A stretch of DNA of 64,000 nt from Parafrankia irregularis. Its GTDB lineage: Bacteria; Actinomycetota; Actinomycetes; Frankiales; Frankiaceae. The notes beneath the pieces were generated by a model that saw only the letters and a program-made list of their open reading frames with translations, was not told the DNA's origin and made no database searches. Where the stretch lies: positions 23,897 through 87,896 of the forward strand of contig NZ_FAOZ01000038.1 of assembly GCF_001536285.1 (NCBI RefSeq). Direction: 5' to 3'. Below are positions 1 to 9,051 of this stretch, in pieces; position 1 is the first letter of the stretch; every line of letters begins with the position of its first letter. The translations under genes were made by a program, and so were the position numbers.

Positions 1-414
1 GAGGTCACGGTGCACGATGCCGGCATCGTGTATCGCGATCAGCGCCTCCGCGAGCCCTGCGGCAAGCGTGGTCAGCGCCGCCTCCTGGAGCGGTCCGTGG
101 CGGGTGACCGTCACCGCGAGGGACAGGCCGGAGACGTAGGCGGTGGCGAGCCACGGGGACGTCGTGTCAAGATCGGCGTCGATGACCGCCGCGGTGTGGC
201 GGCCGCCCACCGCACGGGCCGCCGCCACCTCCCGGGCGAACCGGGCGCGGAAGTCAGGACTGTCGGCGAGCTCGGGCCGGATGACCTTCACCGCGGCCAG
301 CCTCCCGGCCGCGGTGCGCCCCAGGTAGACCCGGCCCATCCCACCGGCGCCCAGCCGCCCCACCACCTGGTACGGGCCGATGCGGACCGGGTCGTCAGTG
401 CGCAGCGATTCCAT
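1..414 (-). CDS. Ser/Thr protein kinase, N-terminal part (cut by window edge)
   Basis: Partial gene read leftwards off the window; 138 codons are present. It is the N-lobe of a Hanks-type kinase: glycine loop GAGGMG at residues 22-27, ATP-binding Lys43 in AVK, helix-C Glu62, and the catalytic-loop start HRDL at residues 135-138, which coincides with the window edge. The kinase domain begins within the first 15 residues, as in bacterial PknB-type enzymes that phosphorylate proteins on Ser/Thr. Any transmembrane or sensor part would lie outside the window. The ATG at 414 is the only start that fits the domain boundary. It is divergent from the CoA-transferase genes. Substrate is unknown. Confidence 0.93.
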   Translation of the reverse strand, partial: MESLRTDDPVRIGPYQVVGRLGAGGMGRVYLGRTAAGRLAAVKVIRPELADSPDFRARFAREVAAARAVGGRHTAAVIDADLDTTSPWLATAYVSGLSLAVTVTRHGPLQEAALTTLAAGLAEALIAIHDAGIVHRDL

Positions 415-702
415 GCCGGCCGCCCCCCGATGGCGCAACACATCACCGAGAACGGATTCGCTTCGGCGCTGCCGCCAGCATATTGCCGAGTCGACAGGTG
501 AATCGATCCCCAGCTCATGGCTACCGGATCCGCGGTCATCGGCGCGGCCGGTCACGAGGCTTACTCCGGATGGGGCGCAGCCACAATCGGACATACCAGG
601 ACACATATCAGCAATTAGGTCAGGCCTATGGACTTTTCTGTCAAGCGCTTGATAGAAACTGGCTCCGCAGATCCGCCGAGGTACAAACCGAGGAGGCAGC
701 GC
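415..702. promoter_or_regulatory. Divergent intergenic region with a 12-bp palindrome
   Basis: No gene seen. The stretch separates the kinase (minus) from the CoA-transferase pair (plus) and must hold both promoters. A perfect palindrome TCAAGCGCTTGA lies at 641-652, inside a near-symmetric 18-mer (638-655), about 50 bp before the GTG start at 703. It is a candidate operator; no regulator for it is identified. The strong ribosome site AGGAGG is at 691-696. Confidence 0.4.
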
Positions 703-2037
703 GTGGTCGGACAGTCGTCAGGACCCGCGGAAGAAACGGTCGACCGTTGGGCGGGGTGCCCACCTGACCTCGAAGCACGGTCGGACGCGTTACGACGCAT
801 CCGGGTGTGCGACCTGAGCGGCCAGCTCGCCGGGGCCGGCTCCACCAGGCTCCTCGCCGCGTTCGGCGCTCAGGTGATCCGAGTCGAGGACCCGGCGACC
901 AGGGGCGGCTGGGACATCGTCCGCGGGGCCCAGCCGTTCCATGACGATCGCCGCGGTATCGAGTTCGGCGCCACCTTCAACAACCACAACACCGAGAAGC
1001 TGGGAGTCACCCTCAACCTGCGCACCGAACGCGGCCGGGACCTGCTCACCCGGCTGATCGCGGTGTCGGACGTCGTCACCGAGAACTTCGCCGGCGGAGT
1101 GTTCGCCCGCCTCGGCTTCCCGTACGAGCGGCTGCGGGAGATCAGGCCCGACATCGTCTACGTCTCGCACAGCGGCTTCGGGGCCACCGGGCCATACCGG
1201 GACTTCCGCACCTGGGGGCCGATCGTGCAGGCCGTCAGCGGCCTCACCTTCACCTCGGGGCTGGCGGGACATCCGCCGACCGGCTGGGGCTTCTCGTACA
1301 TGGACCACATGGGCGCCTACGCGATGGCGGTCGCGATCCTGGCCGCGCTGTGGCACCGCGACCAAACCGGCGAGGGACAGTGGGTCGACCTGTCCGGCGT
1401 CGAGGCAGGACTCGCTCTGACCGGCCCGGACATCCTGGATCATCATGTGAACGGCCGACCGCCCCGCGCCGCCGGCTCGGTCGACTCCAACCGCGATGCC
1501 GACTCCCCGATGGCGCCGCACGGGATCTACCCCGCCCGTGGGGAGGATCGCTGGATCGCGGTGGCCTGCCGCGATGATCACGACTGGCGACTGCTGGCGG
1601 GCGAGATCGGCCAGCCGTGGGCAACCGCCGGGGAACTGGCGACGCTGGCCGCCCGGCTCGCCGGCCAGGACATGCTGGACGCCCGGCTGGCCGCCTGGAC
1701 CGCCGGCTTCGACAACCACGAGCTCGCCGGCCGGCTGGTTGCCGCCGGCATCCCGGCCAGCCCGGTTCGCACGCCGGCCGAACGCATCGACGGCACAGCA
1801 GCCGAACGCGCCGACGGCACGCCCGCGACGTCCGACTGGGGTCTGTGGCCGACGGTCCAGCATCCCGACATCGGCCCGGCCCGGGTCGACGGGATCCCGG
1901 TGCACCTGTCCGAGACCGACTGGTCGCTGCGTCGCGGCGCACCCCGGCTCGGCGAGCACAACCGGTACGTCCTGGGTGACCTGCTGGGTGTCGACGACGC
2001 TGAGCTGAGTGAGCTGGCAGCGGAGGGCGTCGTATGA
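703..2037 (+). CDS. CaiB/BaiF (type III) CoA-transferase, first of a pair
   Basis: 444 residues. Family III CoA-transferases move CoA between organic acids through Asp-bound anhydride and thioester intermediates in interlocked dimers. Family features seen: N-terminal RVCDLSG..GAGSTRLLAAFGAQVIRVEDP, the FNNHNTEKLGVTLNL segment, and GEGQWVDLSGVEA in the middle. The frame is open upstream to an ATG at 628, but GTG at 703 is preceded by AGGAGG (691-696) at six bases spacing, so I start there. The gene overlaps the next CoA-transferase by 4 bp (ATGA), so the two are translationally coupled and may form a heteromer. Substrate acid unknown; the binding protein downstream may supply it. Confidence 0.88.
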   Translation: MVGQSSGPAEETVDRWAGCPPDLEARSDALRRIRVCDLSGQLAGAGSTRLLAAFGAQVIRVEDPATRGGWDIVRGAQPFHDDRRGIEFGATFNNHNTEKLGVTLNLRTERGRDLLTRLIAVSDVVTENFAGGVFARLGFPYERLREIRPDIVYVSHSGFGATGPYRDFRTWGPIVQAVSGLTFTSGLAGHPPTGWGFSYMDHMGAYAMAVAILAALWHRDQTGEGQWVDLSGVEAGLALTGPDILDHHVNGRPPRAAGSVDSNRDADSPMAPHGIYPARGEDRWIAVACRDDHDWRLLAGEIGQPWATAGELATLAARLAGQDMLDARLAAWTAGFDNHELAGRLVAAGIPASPVRTPAERIDGTAAERADGTPATSDWGLWPTVQHPDIGPARVDGIPVHLSETDWSLRRGAPRLGEHNRYVLGDLLGVDDAELSELAAEGVV

Positions 2038-3263
2038 ACGGCCCGCTGGACCGGTTACGGGTCCTGGAGATCGCCGGGGAGTTCTCCGCGTACCCGAGCA
2101 AGCTCCTGGCGGACCTCGGGGCCGACGTCATCGTCGTCGAACCACCGCACGGGGCGGCCACCCGTTCCCGGGGGCCGTTCGCGGACGACCAGCCCGGGCC
2201 TGAGGCGAGCCTGTACTGGCGGCACTACAACACCTCCAAACGCGGGATCGTCCTCGACCTCACCGAGGACGCGGGCCGCGAGCGCCTCCACCACCTGCTC
2301 GCGAAGTGCGACGTCCTCATCGAGGGAATGCCCGGCTCCGAGGTCACCGCCGCCCTCGGGCTTGACCCGGGGACGTTCACGGCCACCTTCCCGTCTCTCG
2401 TCTGGGTCTCGGTGACACCCTTCGGCCGGCGCGGCGCGCCACCGGACGTCCCCACCACCGATCTCACCCTGCTGGCCGGCGGGGGCCCGGTGCTCACCTG
2501 CGGTTACGACGACCACTCGCTGCCACCGGTCCGCGGCGGCGGCAACCAGAGCGTGCACGTCGGCGGGATGTTCGCGGTGACGGCCGCCCTCACCGCGCTG
2601 CTGAACCGCACCGTCTCCGGCCGTGGTCAGCACGTCGACGTCAGCATCGACGCGGCGCTGAACGTCTCCTGCGAGACCGCCACCACCCACCAGCTCACCG
2701 ACGGTGGTGTCGTGCAGCGCCAGACCGGACGGCACGCGATGGTGACGCCGACGGCGCCGACCCAGGTCCGCGCCGCCGACGGCAACTACGTGGTGCTCGG
2801 CTTCCCGCCGCGCGCGGCCGAGGACTACGCGTCCATCCTCGAATGGATCGACCTCGTCGGGATCCGCGACGACTTCCCGGACGCCGTGCTGCTGGAGATG
2901 GGCGTCGAGCGTGGCGGGGTCGGTGTCGTGGAGCTCGGGACGGATCCGATCGCGCAGCAGATCTGGAACGCCGCCCGTGACGCCATGGTGCTGCTGGCCG
3001 AGCGGACGCCGGCCTACGAGTACTTCCTGGGCTGCCAGCGCCGCGGCCTGGTCGCCGGGTTCGTCGCCGCCCCGGAGGCGGTGATCCACGACCCGCACCT
3101 GGTCGCCCGCGACTTCGCCACGAAGGTCACCGACCCGCATACCGGCCGCGAGGAGATGCACCCCGGCGCGCCCTACCGTTTCACCCACACCCCCTGGCGG
3201 ATCTCACGCCGCGCGCCCCGGCTCGGTGAGCACACCGACGCCGTTCTCGACGACGCCGGATGA
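2034..3263 (+). CDS. CaiB/BaiF (type III) CoA-transferase, second of a pair
   Basis: 409 residues, start ATG overlapping the stop of the preceding paralogue. Family segments: LRVLEIAGEFSAYPSKLLADLGADVIVVEPP, NTSKRGIVLDL and GRGQHVDVSIDAALN. The two products are clearly diverged rather than a recent duplication. Heteromeric family III transferases encoded by adjacent genes are known, for example the BbsEF benzylsuccinate enzyme, so a two-subunit enzyme is plausible, but two independent homodimers cannot be excluded. It is followed after 37 bp by the binding-lipoprotein gene on the same strand. Confidence 0.88.
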   Translation: MNGPLDRLRVLEIAGEFSAYPSKLLADLGADVIVVEPPHGAATRSRGPFADDQPGPEASLYWRHYNTSKRGIVLDLTEDAGRERLHHLLAKCDVLIEGMPGSEVTAALGLDPGTFTATFPSLVWVSVTPFGRRGAPPDVPTTDLTLLAGGGPVLTCGYDDHSLPPVRGGGNQSVHVGGMFAVTAALTALLNRTVSGRGQHVDVSIDAALNVSCETATTHQLTDGGVVQRQTGRHAMVTPTAPTQVRAADGNYVVLGFPPRAAEDYASILEWIDLVGIRDDFPDAVLLEMGVERGGVGVVELGTDPIAQQIWNAARDAMVLLAERTPAYEYFLGCQRRGLVAGFVAAPEAVIHDPHLVARDFATKVTDPHTGREEMHPGAPYRFTHTPWRISRRAPRLGEHTDAVLDDAG

Positions 3264-3300
3264 ACCTTTTCCAACCAACCTCACCCAGATTGGCTGAATC

Positions 3301-4620
3301 ATGAAGCGCACCAGGATCTCTCGCCCGACCGTGCCCAGTCACAGAGAGGCTCGACACCGAACGCGAGTGCGCTTAGCCGCGGTGGCCGCGTTATCCGCGA
3401 GCCTTTTCACGGTCGCGGCCTGCGGCAGTGGTGACGACGACTCCAGCACCACGGCCACCAGCGGTGCTGGCACCGCCAACGCATCCGACGTGCTCGGGCC
3501 GTCCGCTCCGGCGAAGGGCGACCCGGTGCGGATCGGGATCATCTCCGATGGCAAGGGCCCGGTCTCGGACCTCGCCTACGAAAGCCGAGTGGCCGACGCC
3601 ACGATCGCCTACCTGAACGAACATCATTCCGGGATCGCCGGCCGCCCCATCAGCCTGGTCAAGTGCGAGACCCTCGCCGACCCGGGCAAGGGAACCGACT
3701 GCGCGAACCGGATGGTGGAGGAGGACGTCGTCGCCGTCGTCGTCGGATCATCCTCGGTCGGGGAAAGCATCTGGGAACCGTTGCACCAGGCGAAGATCCC
3801 GCTGATGTTCGCCAACACGACCGCCACCGGGCCGCTGAAGGACAGTGACACGACCTTCAATCTGACCGACCCGTACTTCGGCCAGATCAACCTCCCCGCC
3901 GACAAGGCCAAGGAGGCCGGCGTCAGGAAGGTGACCGCGGTCGTCATCGACGTCCCGACCGCCACGGCCTTCTACAAGTCGATCGCACCGCGGATGTTCA
4001 GGGAAAAGGGCCTCACTCTCGACGTCGTCGCCGTTCCCGCCGGGACGGCCGACATGACGGCGCAGATGCAGGACATCGCCTCCGGTGAGCCGGGCGTGGT
4101 GTCGATCATCGGCGGCGACTCGTTCTGCATCAGCGCGCTGAACGGTCTGCGGGCCGTCGGCTATGACGGCCCGACGGTCGCGATCGGGCTGTGCATCACC
4201 GACGCGACACGCAAGGCGGTGCCGGCGTCCACGCTCAGGGGGATGTCCGTCAGCGCGACCGCGCCGGTCGGCACCGACAACTCCTCGACCGGCCTGCTCC
4301 AGGCCGTCGTGAGCACCTACGGCCACGACATCGACGTCAGGCGCGCTGGCACGATGAGCATGTTCACCGTGGTCGCCGCCTTCGGCGCGGCCGTCGAGAA
4401 GCTCACCGGGGACGTCACAGCCGCGTCCGTCACCGCCGCGATCAAGGCGATGCCGGCGCAGGAGCTGCCGGGCGCCGAGGGCCTGAGCTTCCGGTGCAAT
4501 GGCAAGGCCTACCCGGAGCAGCCCGCGGTGTGCGTCCGCGGCGGGCTCGTCGCGACCCTGGACGACAAGGGCCAGCCGGCCGGTTACACGCCGGTCGGGG
4601 TCTCCGCGATCGAGGACTGA
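3301..4620 (+). CDS. Leu/Ile/Val-type ABC substrate-binding lipoprotein
   Basis: 439 residues. A basic N-terminus and hydrophobic segment end in the lipobox FTVAAC with the lipidated Cys at residue 41, followed by a Ser/Thr/Asp-rich linker. The mature part has the type I periplasmic-binding fold typical of branched-chain amino acid receptors (RIGIISDGKGPVSDLAYESRV near the start; NRMVEEDVVAVVVGSSS). No permease or ATPase gene is next to it, so the transporter partner must be elsewhere. Co-directional with the CoA-transferases 37 bp upstream, suggesting uptake of an acid that is then activated to a CoA ester (inference). Ends 73 bp before a strong hairpin. Confidence 0.88.
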   Translation: MKRTRISRPTVPSHREARHRTRVRLAAVAALSASLFTVAACGSGDDDSSTTATSGAGTANASDVLGPSAPAKGDPVRIGIISDGKGPVSDLAYESRVADATIAYLNEHHSGIAGRPISLVKCETLADPGKGTDCANRMVEEDVVAVVVGSSSVGESIWEPLHQAKIPLMFANTTATGPLKDSDTTFNLTDPYFGQINLPADKAKEAGVRKVTAVVIDVPTATAFYKSIAPRMFREKGLTLDVVAVPAGTADMTAQMQDIASGEPGVVSIIGGDSFCISALNGLRAVGYDGPTVAIGLCITDATRKAVPASTLRGMSVSATAPVGTDNSSTGLLQAVVSTYGHDIDVRRAGTMSMFTVVAAFGAAVEKLTGDVTAASVTAAIKAMPAQELPGAEGLSFRCNGKAYPEQPAVCVRGGLVATLDDKGQPAGYTPVGVSAIED

Positions 4621-4693
4621 GCCCGGCCGCTGCAACGCGGCGTGATCCGACAGGAACGACGCCCGGCGGTTGGGCTGGCGGCATCGGCCCGAC

Positions 4694-4738
4694 CCCTGTG
4701 AGTCGCCCGCACCGGCGTGGTGCGGGCGACTCACAGGG
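4694..4738 (+). terminator. Perfect 20-bp stem-loop after the binding-protein gene
   Basis: The arms 4694-4713 and 4719-4738 are exact reverse complements, with a 5-base loop. It lies between convergent genes (the binding protein and the TetR gene). No T-tract follows, as is common for actinobacterial terminators; the symmetry lets it serve both strands. Confidence 0.8.
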
Positions 4739-4781
4739 CCGCTTCACCAGCGGTCGCAGATATCGCGGATACGCGGATATC

Positions 4782-4796
4782 CATGCGGAAAGCCGC
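4782..4796 (+). repeat. 15-bp direct repeat, left copy (flanks TetR gene)
   Basis: CATGCGGAAAGCCGC at 4782-4796 is repeated exactly at 5653-5667. The two copies flank the TetR gene just beyond each end, and similarity continues with mismatches for several bases. Origin unknown. Confidence 0.6.
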
Positions 4797-5551
4797 TACC
4801 GCGCAGCGGCTGGAGAAGCTCCCACCACCGCGTCACCGACCGCGATGGAATCATCGTCACCGGCTCCCTGCCGCCACCGGCGGCCCACCGGATTGCCACC
4901 GGCGGCGGAACCGCGGCCCGAGAGCACATCGGCCACCACATCAGTCAACATCATCGCAAGGTTTCCCGGCGTAGTCTCCACCTGTGCACTGACCCATTTG
5001 ACAACTCCGCCGTCACCGGTTCCGAACAACACCAACAACAGCGCGCTCGCCACTCGGTAAAGGCGTTCCGTCTCACTGATCCCTGGCGTGAGCGGGGTGA
5101 GAAGCTCGACGACCGCCTCGCTCTGCGGGGTGGCCTTCGACGTGGTGAGGTGCTGGTATTCCGGATCATTCATCACCGCGATCAGGAACGGATGGTAGAA
5201 CCGGCCGGTCTCGTGGCCGGCCATCTCGTTCGCGGCGACGACCATCGCGTTCGCGATGTCACGAAAACTGACATCGCGATCCGGGACGTTCAATGCGAAG
5301 ATTCGTTCGATATCGGCGCGGAGCCCCCCTGTCCGGGCCTCAAGGATCGCGCTCACCAACCCGGCCTTGGAGCCGAAGTGATAATGAATCGCGTCCCGAC
5401 TGACGCCGGCCTCCGCCGTGATCTGCCGAGTGGAGGTCCGCGCGATTCCCTGATCAGCGAACAGTCGCTCAGCCACCCTGAGCAGCTGCTGGCGGGTGTT
5501 GACGCCACGTGCATCAGGGCGAACGTCCGAAGAATCAGGAGAAGGCGCCAC
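4796..5551 (-). CDS. TetR-family transcriptional regulator
   Basis: 251 residues from the GTG at 5551. The helix-turn-helix lies at about residues 42-61 (RQITAEAGVSRDAIHYHFGSKAGL), near the N-terminus as usual; the remainder is an all-helical ligand-binding domain. The last ~45 residues are a low-complexity tail beyond usual TetR length. Start is uncertain: no clear ribosome site precedes 5551, and GTG at 5623 would add 24 residues. It is divergent from the DUF4190 gene and convergent with the binding-protein gene; either the CoA-transferase operon or its own neighbourhood could be its target. Confidence 0.85.
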   Translation of the reverse strand: MAPSPDSSDVRPDARGVNTRQQLLRVAERLFADQGIARTSTRQITAEAGVSRDAIHYHFGSKAGLVSAILEARTGGLRADIERIFALNVPDRDVSFRDIANAMVVAANEMAGHETGRFYHPFLIAVMNDPEYQHLTTSKATPQSEAVVELLTPLTPGISETERLYRVASALLLVLFGTGDGGVVKWVSAQVETTPGNLAMMLTDVVADVLSGRGSAAGGNPVGRRWRQGAGDDDSIAVGDAVVGASPAAAR

Positions 5552-5652
5552 GAACGACCAGTCTACCGCAACCGCATACCCGCCGCGATTCGCCACTTTG
5601 TCGAACCCTGATACGAAATTCACTCGCTCGCGGCCACACCACCCGTGGACGG

Positions 5653-5667
5653 CATGCGGAAAGCCGC
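5653..5667 (+). repeat. 15-bp direct repeat, right copy
   Basis: Exact second copy of CATGCGGAAAGCCGC (first at 4782-4796), located 30 bp beyond the upstream-most possible start of the TetR gene and in the divergent promoter region shared with the DUF4190 gene. The rest of 5552-5898 holds no other gene that I can support. Confidence 0.6.
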
Positions 5668-5898
5668 CGCCCGCACGGAGACCACCGCGCGGCGGGCATT
5701 GTCCGGCGGACGATGACGACCGGCCGGACACCGCCTTCACGTCGGCCCGGCGACAACCAACCGCCGACATCCGCCGGTGACCGCGGCAAACTCCTCCGGT
5801 CAGCTGACCGGCTCCATGCGGAGATGGTTGGATTCCGGCACGGATGCCGCCCGCACGGCGATGGCGAGGGCGGCGCGACGAGGGGAGCCGGACGACAC

Positions 5899-6501
5899 GT
5901 GAGCGACGACAAGGGATCCCCCTGGAACCCGGGCCAGGCGGCACCGGGTCAGGGCGGGCCTGGCGGGGGCTACCCGCCATACCCGGACCAGGGCACGAGC
6001 AGCGGTTCCGCCTACCCGCAGAACCCGCAGAACCCGGGGTATCCGGCATATCCGTCGCCTGCTCCGGGTAACCAGCCGGCGCCGGGATTCGGCTATCCGC
6101 CCGGTGGTCAGGGCTACCCGCCTCCGGGCTACGGCCCCTACGGCGGTGGAGTGCAGCCCCGAAACGGTCTCGGCGTCGCCGCGCTGGTCCTCGGCGTGAT
6201 CGCGATCCTGACCTGCTGGACCGTCATCGGCGGCATCCTGCTCGGCATCGCAGCGTTGGTCTGCGGTTTCCTCGGCCGCGGCCGGGCGAAGCGCCAGGAG
6301 GCCACCAACGGCGGCATGGCGCTGGCCGGCATCATCACCGGCGCGCTCGGCGCGGTGCTCGCCGTGATCTTCCTGATCGCGGTTGTCGCAATCTCCGACG
6401 AGGTGCAGGACCTCCAGACCTGTCTGGACGATGCCGGCACCAGCCAGACCGCGCAGGACCAGTGCGCCCAGGAGTTCGCGGACGACCTGAACGGCAACTG
6501 A
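5899..6501 (+). CDS. DUF4190 small membrane protein with Pro/Gly/Tyr-rich head
   Basis: 200 residues from GTG 5899, with AGGGGAG 11 bases upstream. Residues 1-85 are a Gly/Pro/Tyr/Gln-rich disordered region (repeats of the YPxxP type), followed by two hydrophobic segments at about 91-125 and 139-165 separated by a basic loop, then a short acidic tail with two Cys (residues 175 and 189). This architecture is common in actinobacterial DUF4190 proteins of unknown function. The frame is open far upstream, but only the part after 5899 has protein-like composition. Stands alone. Confidence 0.8.
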   Translation: MSDDKGSPWNPGQAAPGQGGPGGGYPPYPDQGTSSGSAYPQNPQNPGYPAYPSPAPGNQPAPGFGYPPGGQGYPPPGYGPYGGGVQPRNGLGVAALVLGVIAILTCWTVIGGILLGIAALVCGFLGRGRAKRQEATNGGMALAGIITGALGAVLAVIFLIAVVAISDEVQDLQTCLDDAGTSQTAQDQCAQEFADDLNGN

Positions 6502-6654
6502 CGGGGCCACCACCCAGATGGCGCCACATCCCGGGCGGTGCCCGCTGACGGCATCATCAGCGTGAGCCCGGGGCCTCGCACCGCGGTCATCTGGCGCGAT
6601 GACCGCGTCCGGGCCGCGGGGGGTGACGCCGGGTGCGGCGAATGGTCCGGTGAG

Positions 6655-9051
6655 TCACGTCCCGGCTGACGGCTCGGCGGCGGCCTGGGCGGCCTTCCAG
6701 ACGCGTTCCGGGTGCAGGGGAAGCTCGCGGATGTGGGTGCCGAGTGCCTCGGCGACCGCGTTGCCGATCGCGGCGGGCACCGCCGGGGAGCCCGTCTCCC
6801 CCAGGCCGTGGATGCGGGCACCGTCCGGTCCGGCCGGGTCCTCGGTCATGCCGACGGTGAACGTCTCCGGCAGGTCGCGCACCGACGGGACCCGGTAGTC
6901 GAGCAGGCTGTCGTTGAGCAGCGCCCCCGACTCGCCGCCCCAGACCATCGCCTCCGAGAGGGCCTGCCCGATCCCGAACGCGACGTTCCCCTCACACTGC
7001 AGCTCGGCGAAGGTGGGGTGGACGACCCGCCCGGCGTACGACTCGACGTGCAGGTCGACGACACGCACCGTGCCGGTCTCCAGGTCGACCTCGACCTCGG
7101 CGGCCGCGGCGGCATGGTAGAAGTGCGGCGTCACGACGCCCTGACCGGTCTCGGGGTCCAGGCCCCCGTCGCTGGCGTGCACCTCGGAGACGGTGACGCC
7201 GCCGAGCTTCGCCCGGGAGATCAGCTCGGCGTAGCTCAGACCGGGGCCGAGGCCGCTGCGGATGCGGTCGGCGCGCACGTCCACCGCGGTCGCCGGCACG
7301 CCCAGCAGCGCACCGGCGCGGCGGGCGAGCTCGCCGCGCAGCCGCTCTCCGGCGCGTTCGACGGCCACGCCCATCATCAGCGTCGAGCGTGACGAGCTGG
7401 TGGTCTGGTCCCAGGCGGTGACGGCCGAGTCCGGGTAGGTGACGTGCACCCGCTCGAGCGGGACGCCGGTCGCGTCGGCGGCGAGCTGGGCGAGCACCGT
7501 CCGCGCGCCCTGGCCGATCTCCACCGTGGAGCACACGACGGTGAGGTTGGCGTCCTCGTCGAGCTTGAGCGCCACGGTGGACGTCGACGGTGTCACGGTC
7601 GTCTTCAGGATGGTCGAGACGCCCTTGCCGCGCACGATCCCGGGGGCGACAACGACCCGCCGGGCGGACGCCGGGCCGGGTTTCCAGCCGATGCGGTCGC
7701 AGGCGGTGTCGAGCAGCGCGGCGAGGTGGAAGTCCTCGATGGTCTGCCCGGTGGCGAACGCATCCCCCGGGCGGAGCAGGACGCGGTGGCGCAGTTCGGC
7801 GGGGTCGAGGTCGAGGTGCTCGGCGATGAGGTCGGTGTGGTTCTCGTACGCCCAGGCAACCTGGGGGATGGCGTACCCGCGGAACCCGCCCGACGGGGTG
7901 GTGTTGGTGTAGACGGCGTAGGAGTCGATCGACACGTTCGGGATGTCGTAGGGCCCGGCGGAGCTGTAGCCGCCGTTCTTGATGGTCCGCGGGGAGATGT
8001 CGGCGTAGGCACCGGCGCCCCACAGCACCTCCACCCGACGGGCCAGCAGGGTGCCGTCGGAGCGGAAGCCGGTGCGGATGCGCACCACCGAGCTGTGCCG
8101 GGCGACGGTGGCGAACTCCTCCGCCCGGGTCAGCTCGACGCGCACCGGCCGGCCGCGGACCGCCCAGGCGAGCACGGCGACGAGCGGCTCCAGCCGCGGG
8201 TACGTCTTCGCCCCGTAGGCACCGCCCACGTTGAGCACCCGTACCCGTACCCGGCTCTCGGGCAGCCTCAGCGTCTCGGCGACCTGACTGCGCACGGTGA
8301 AGGGGGAGGCGGCCGACGTCCATATGTCGACCGTGTCACCGCGCACCGTCGCGATCGTGACGTGCGGCTCCAGCGGCACATGCTGCTGCTGGGGGGTGCG
8401 GAACTCGTGGGAGAGGATGTGGTCGGAGGCGGCGAACCCGGCGTCGACGTCGCCGCGACGCAGCCTGAAGTGGTTGCAGACGTTGCCGCCGTCGTCGGTG
8501 TGCAGGACGAGGTCGGGAAAGGTCATGACGTCCCGGGTCGGCACGTGCTCGTGCAGGATCGGGGCGTCGGGGGCCATCGCCGCGTCGGGGGTGAACACCG
8601 CCGGCAGCACGTCGTAGTCGACGGTGATGGTGGCGGCGGCCTCGCGGGCGGTGTCGACGTCGCGGGCGATGACCGCGGCGACCGGCTCGCCGGCGAACCG
8701 GACCCGGCCGATGGCCAGCACGGGCCGGTCGGGCAGCACCGGCCCGTAGTACGGGAAGGGCCCGTCCGGCTGCTCCTGCCAGCGGGTCAGGTCCTCACCG
8801 GTGACGACCGCGACCACACCGCGGGTGGCCCGGGCGGCCGTTACGTCGACCGAGCGCAGGTGGGCGTGGGCGTGCGGGCTGCGCACCAGCACCGCGTGCA
8901 GGCAGCCGGCCGGGACCCGGTCGATGAGGTACGGGAACCGCCCGATCGTGCGGTCGCGGGCGTCACCGACGTCCACCCTGCGCCCGGCCACCTTCATCCC
9001 GGGGTGGCCACCGGCCCGAGCGCGGGGGGCGGTGTCCGCCTCGGGGGTCAC
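6655..9051 (-). CDS. Molybdenum hydroxylase large subunit (xanthine dehydrogenase family), copy 1
   Basis: 798 residues. It carries the pterin-Mo-binding domains of the xanthine oxidase family: GGAYGAK, GFRGYAIPQ, GQGARTVLAQLAADATG, the segment TTSSSRSTLMMG, and the C-terminal GLGETGSPAVPAAIGNA containing the conserved base Glu. Such enzymes hydroxylate an aromatic N-heterocycle or aldehyde with water as oxygen source and pass electrons to 2Fe-2S and FAD. It is last in a long minus-strand operon and overlaps the 2Fe-2S gene by 4 bp. A second complete large subunit lies two genes upstream; the redox subunits occur once. It lacks the active-site loop that marks CO dehydrogenase CoxL. Substrate is inferred to be an N-heteroaromatic. 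Confidence 0.92.
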   Translation of the reverse strand: MTPEADTAPRARAGGHPGMKVAGRRVDVGDARDRTIGRFPYLIDRVPAGCLHAVLVRSPHAHAHLRSVDVTAARATRGVVAVVTGEDLTRWQEQPDGPFPYYGPVLPDRPVLAIGRVRFAGEPVAAVIARDVDTAREAAATITVDYDVLPAVFTPDAAMAPDAPILHEHVPTRDVMTFPDLVLHTDDGGNVCNHFRLRRGDVDAGFAASDHILSHEFRTPQQQHVPLEPHVTIATVRGDTVDIWTSAASPFTVRSQVAETLRLPESRVRVRVLNVGGAYGAKTYPRLEPLVAVLAWAVRGRPVRVELTRAEEFATVARHSSVVRIRTGFRSDGTLLARRVEVLWGAGAYADISPRTIKNGGYSSAGPYDIPNVSIDSYAVYTNTTPSGGFRGYAIPQVAWAYENHTDLIAEHLDLDPAELRHRVLLRPGDAFATGQTIEDFHLAALLDTACDRIGWKPGPASARRVVVAPGIVRGKGVSTILKTTVTPSTSTVALKLDEDANLTVVCSTVEIGQGARTVLAQLAADATGVPLERVHVTYPDSAVTAWDQTTSSSRSTLMMGVAVERAGERLRGELARRAGALLGVPATAVDVRADRIRSGLGPGLSYAELISRAKLGGVTVSEVHASDGGLDPETGQGVVTPHFYHAAAAAEVEVDLETGTVRVVDLHVESYAGRVVHPTFAELQCEGNVAFGIGQALSEAMVWGGESGALLNDSLLDYRVPSVRDLPETFTVGMTEDPAGPDGARIHGLGETGSPAVPAAIGNAVAEALGTHIRELPLHPERVWKAAQAAAEPSAGT

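Noticed and set aside
790..1959. Long minus-strand frame opposite the first CoA-transferase
   Set aside because: Shadow frame with repetitive Gly/Asp/Val composition; the plus strand encodes a well-conserved enzyme.
4694..4738. Phage or element attachment site
   Set aside because: A perfect stem-loop directly behind a gene and between convergent genes is explained by termination; no integrase or tRNA is present.
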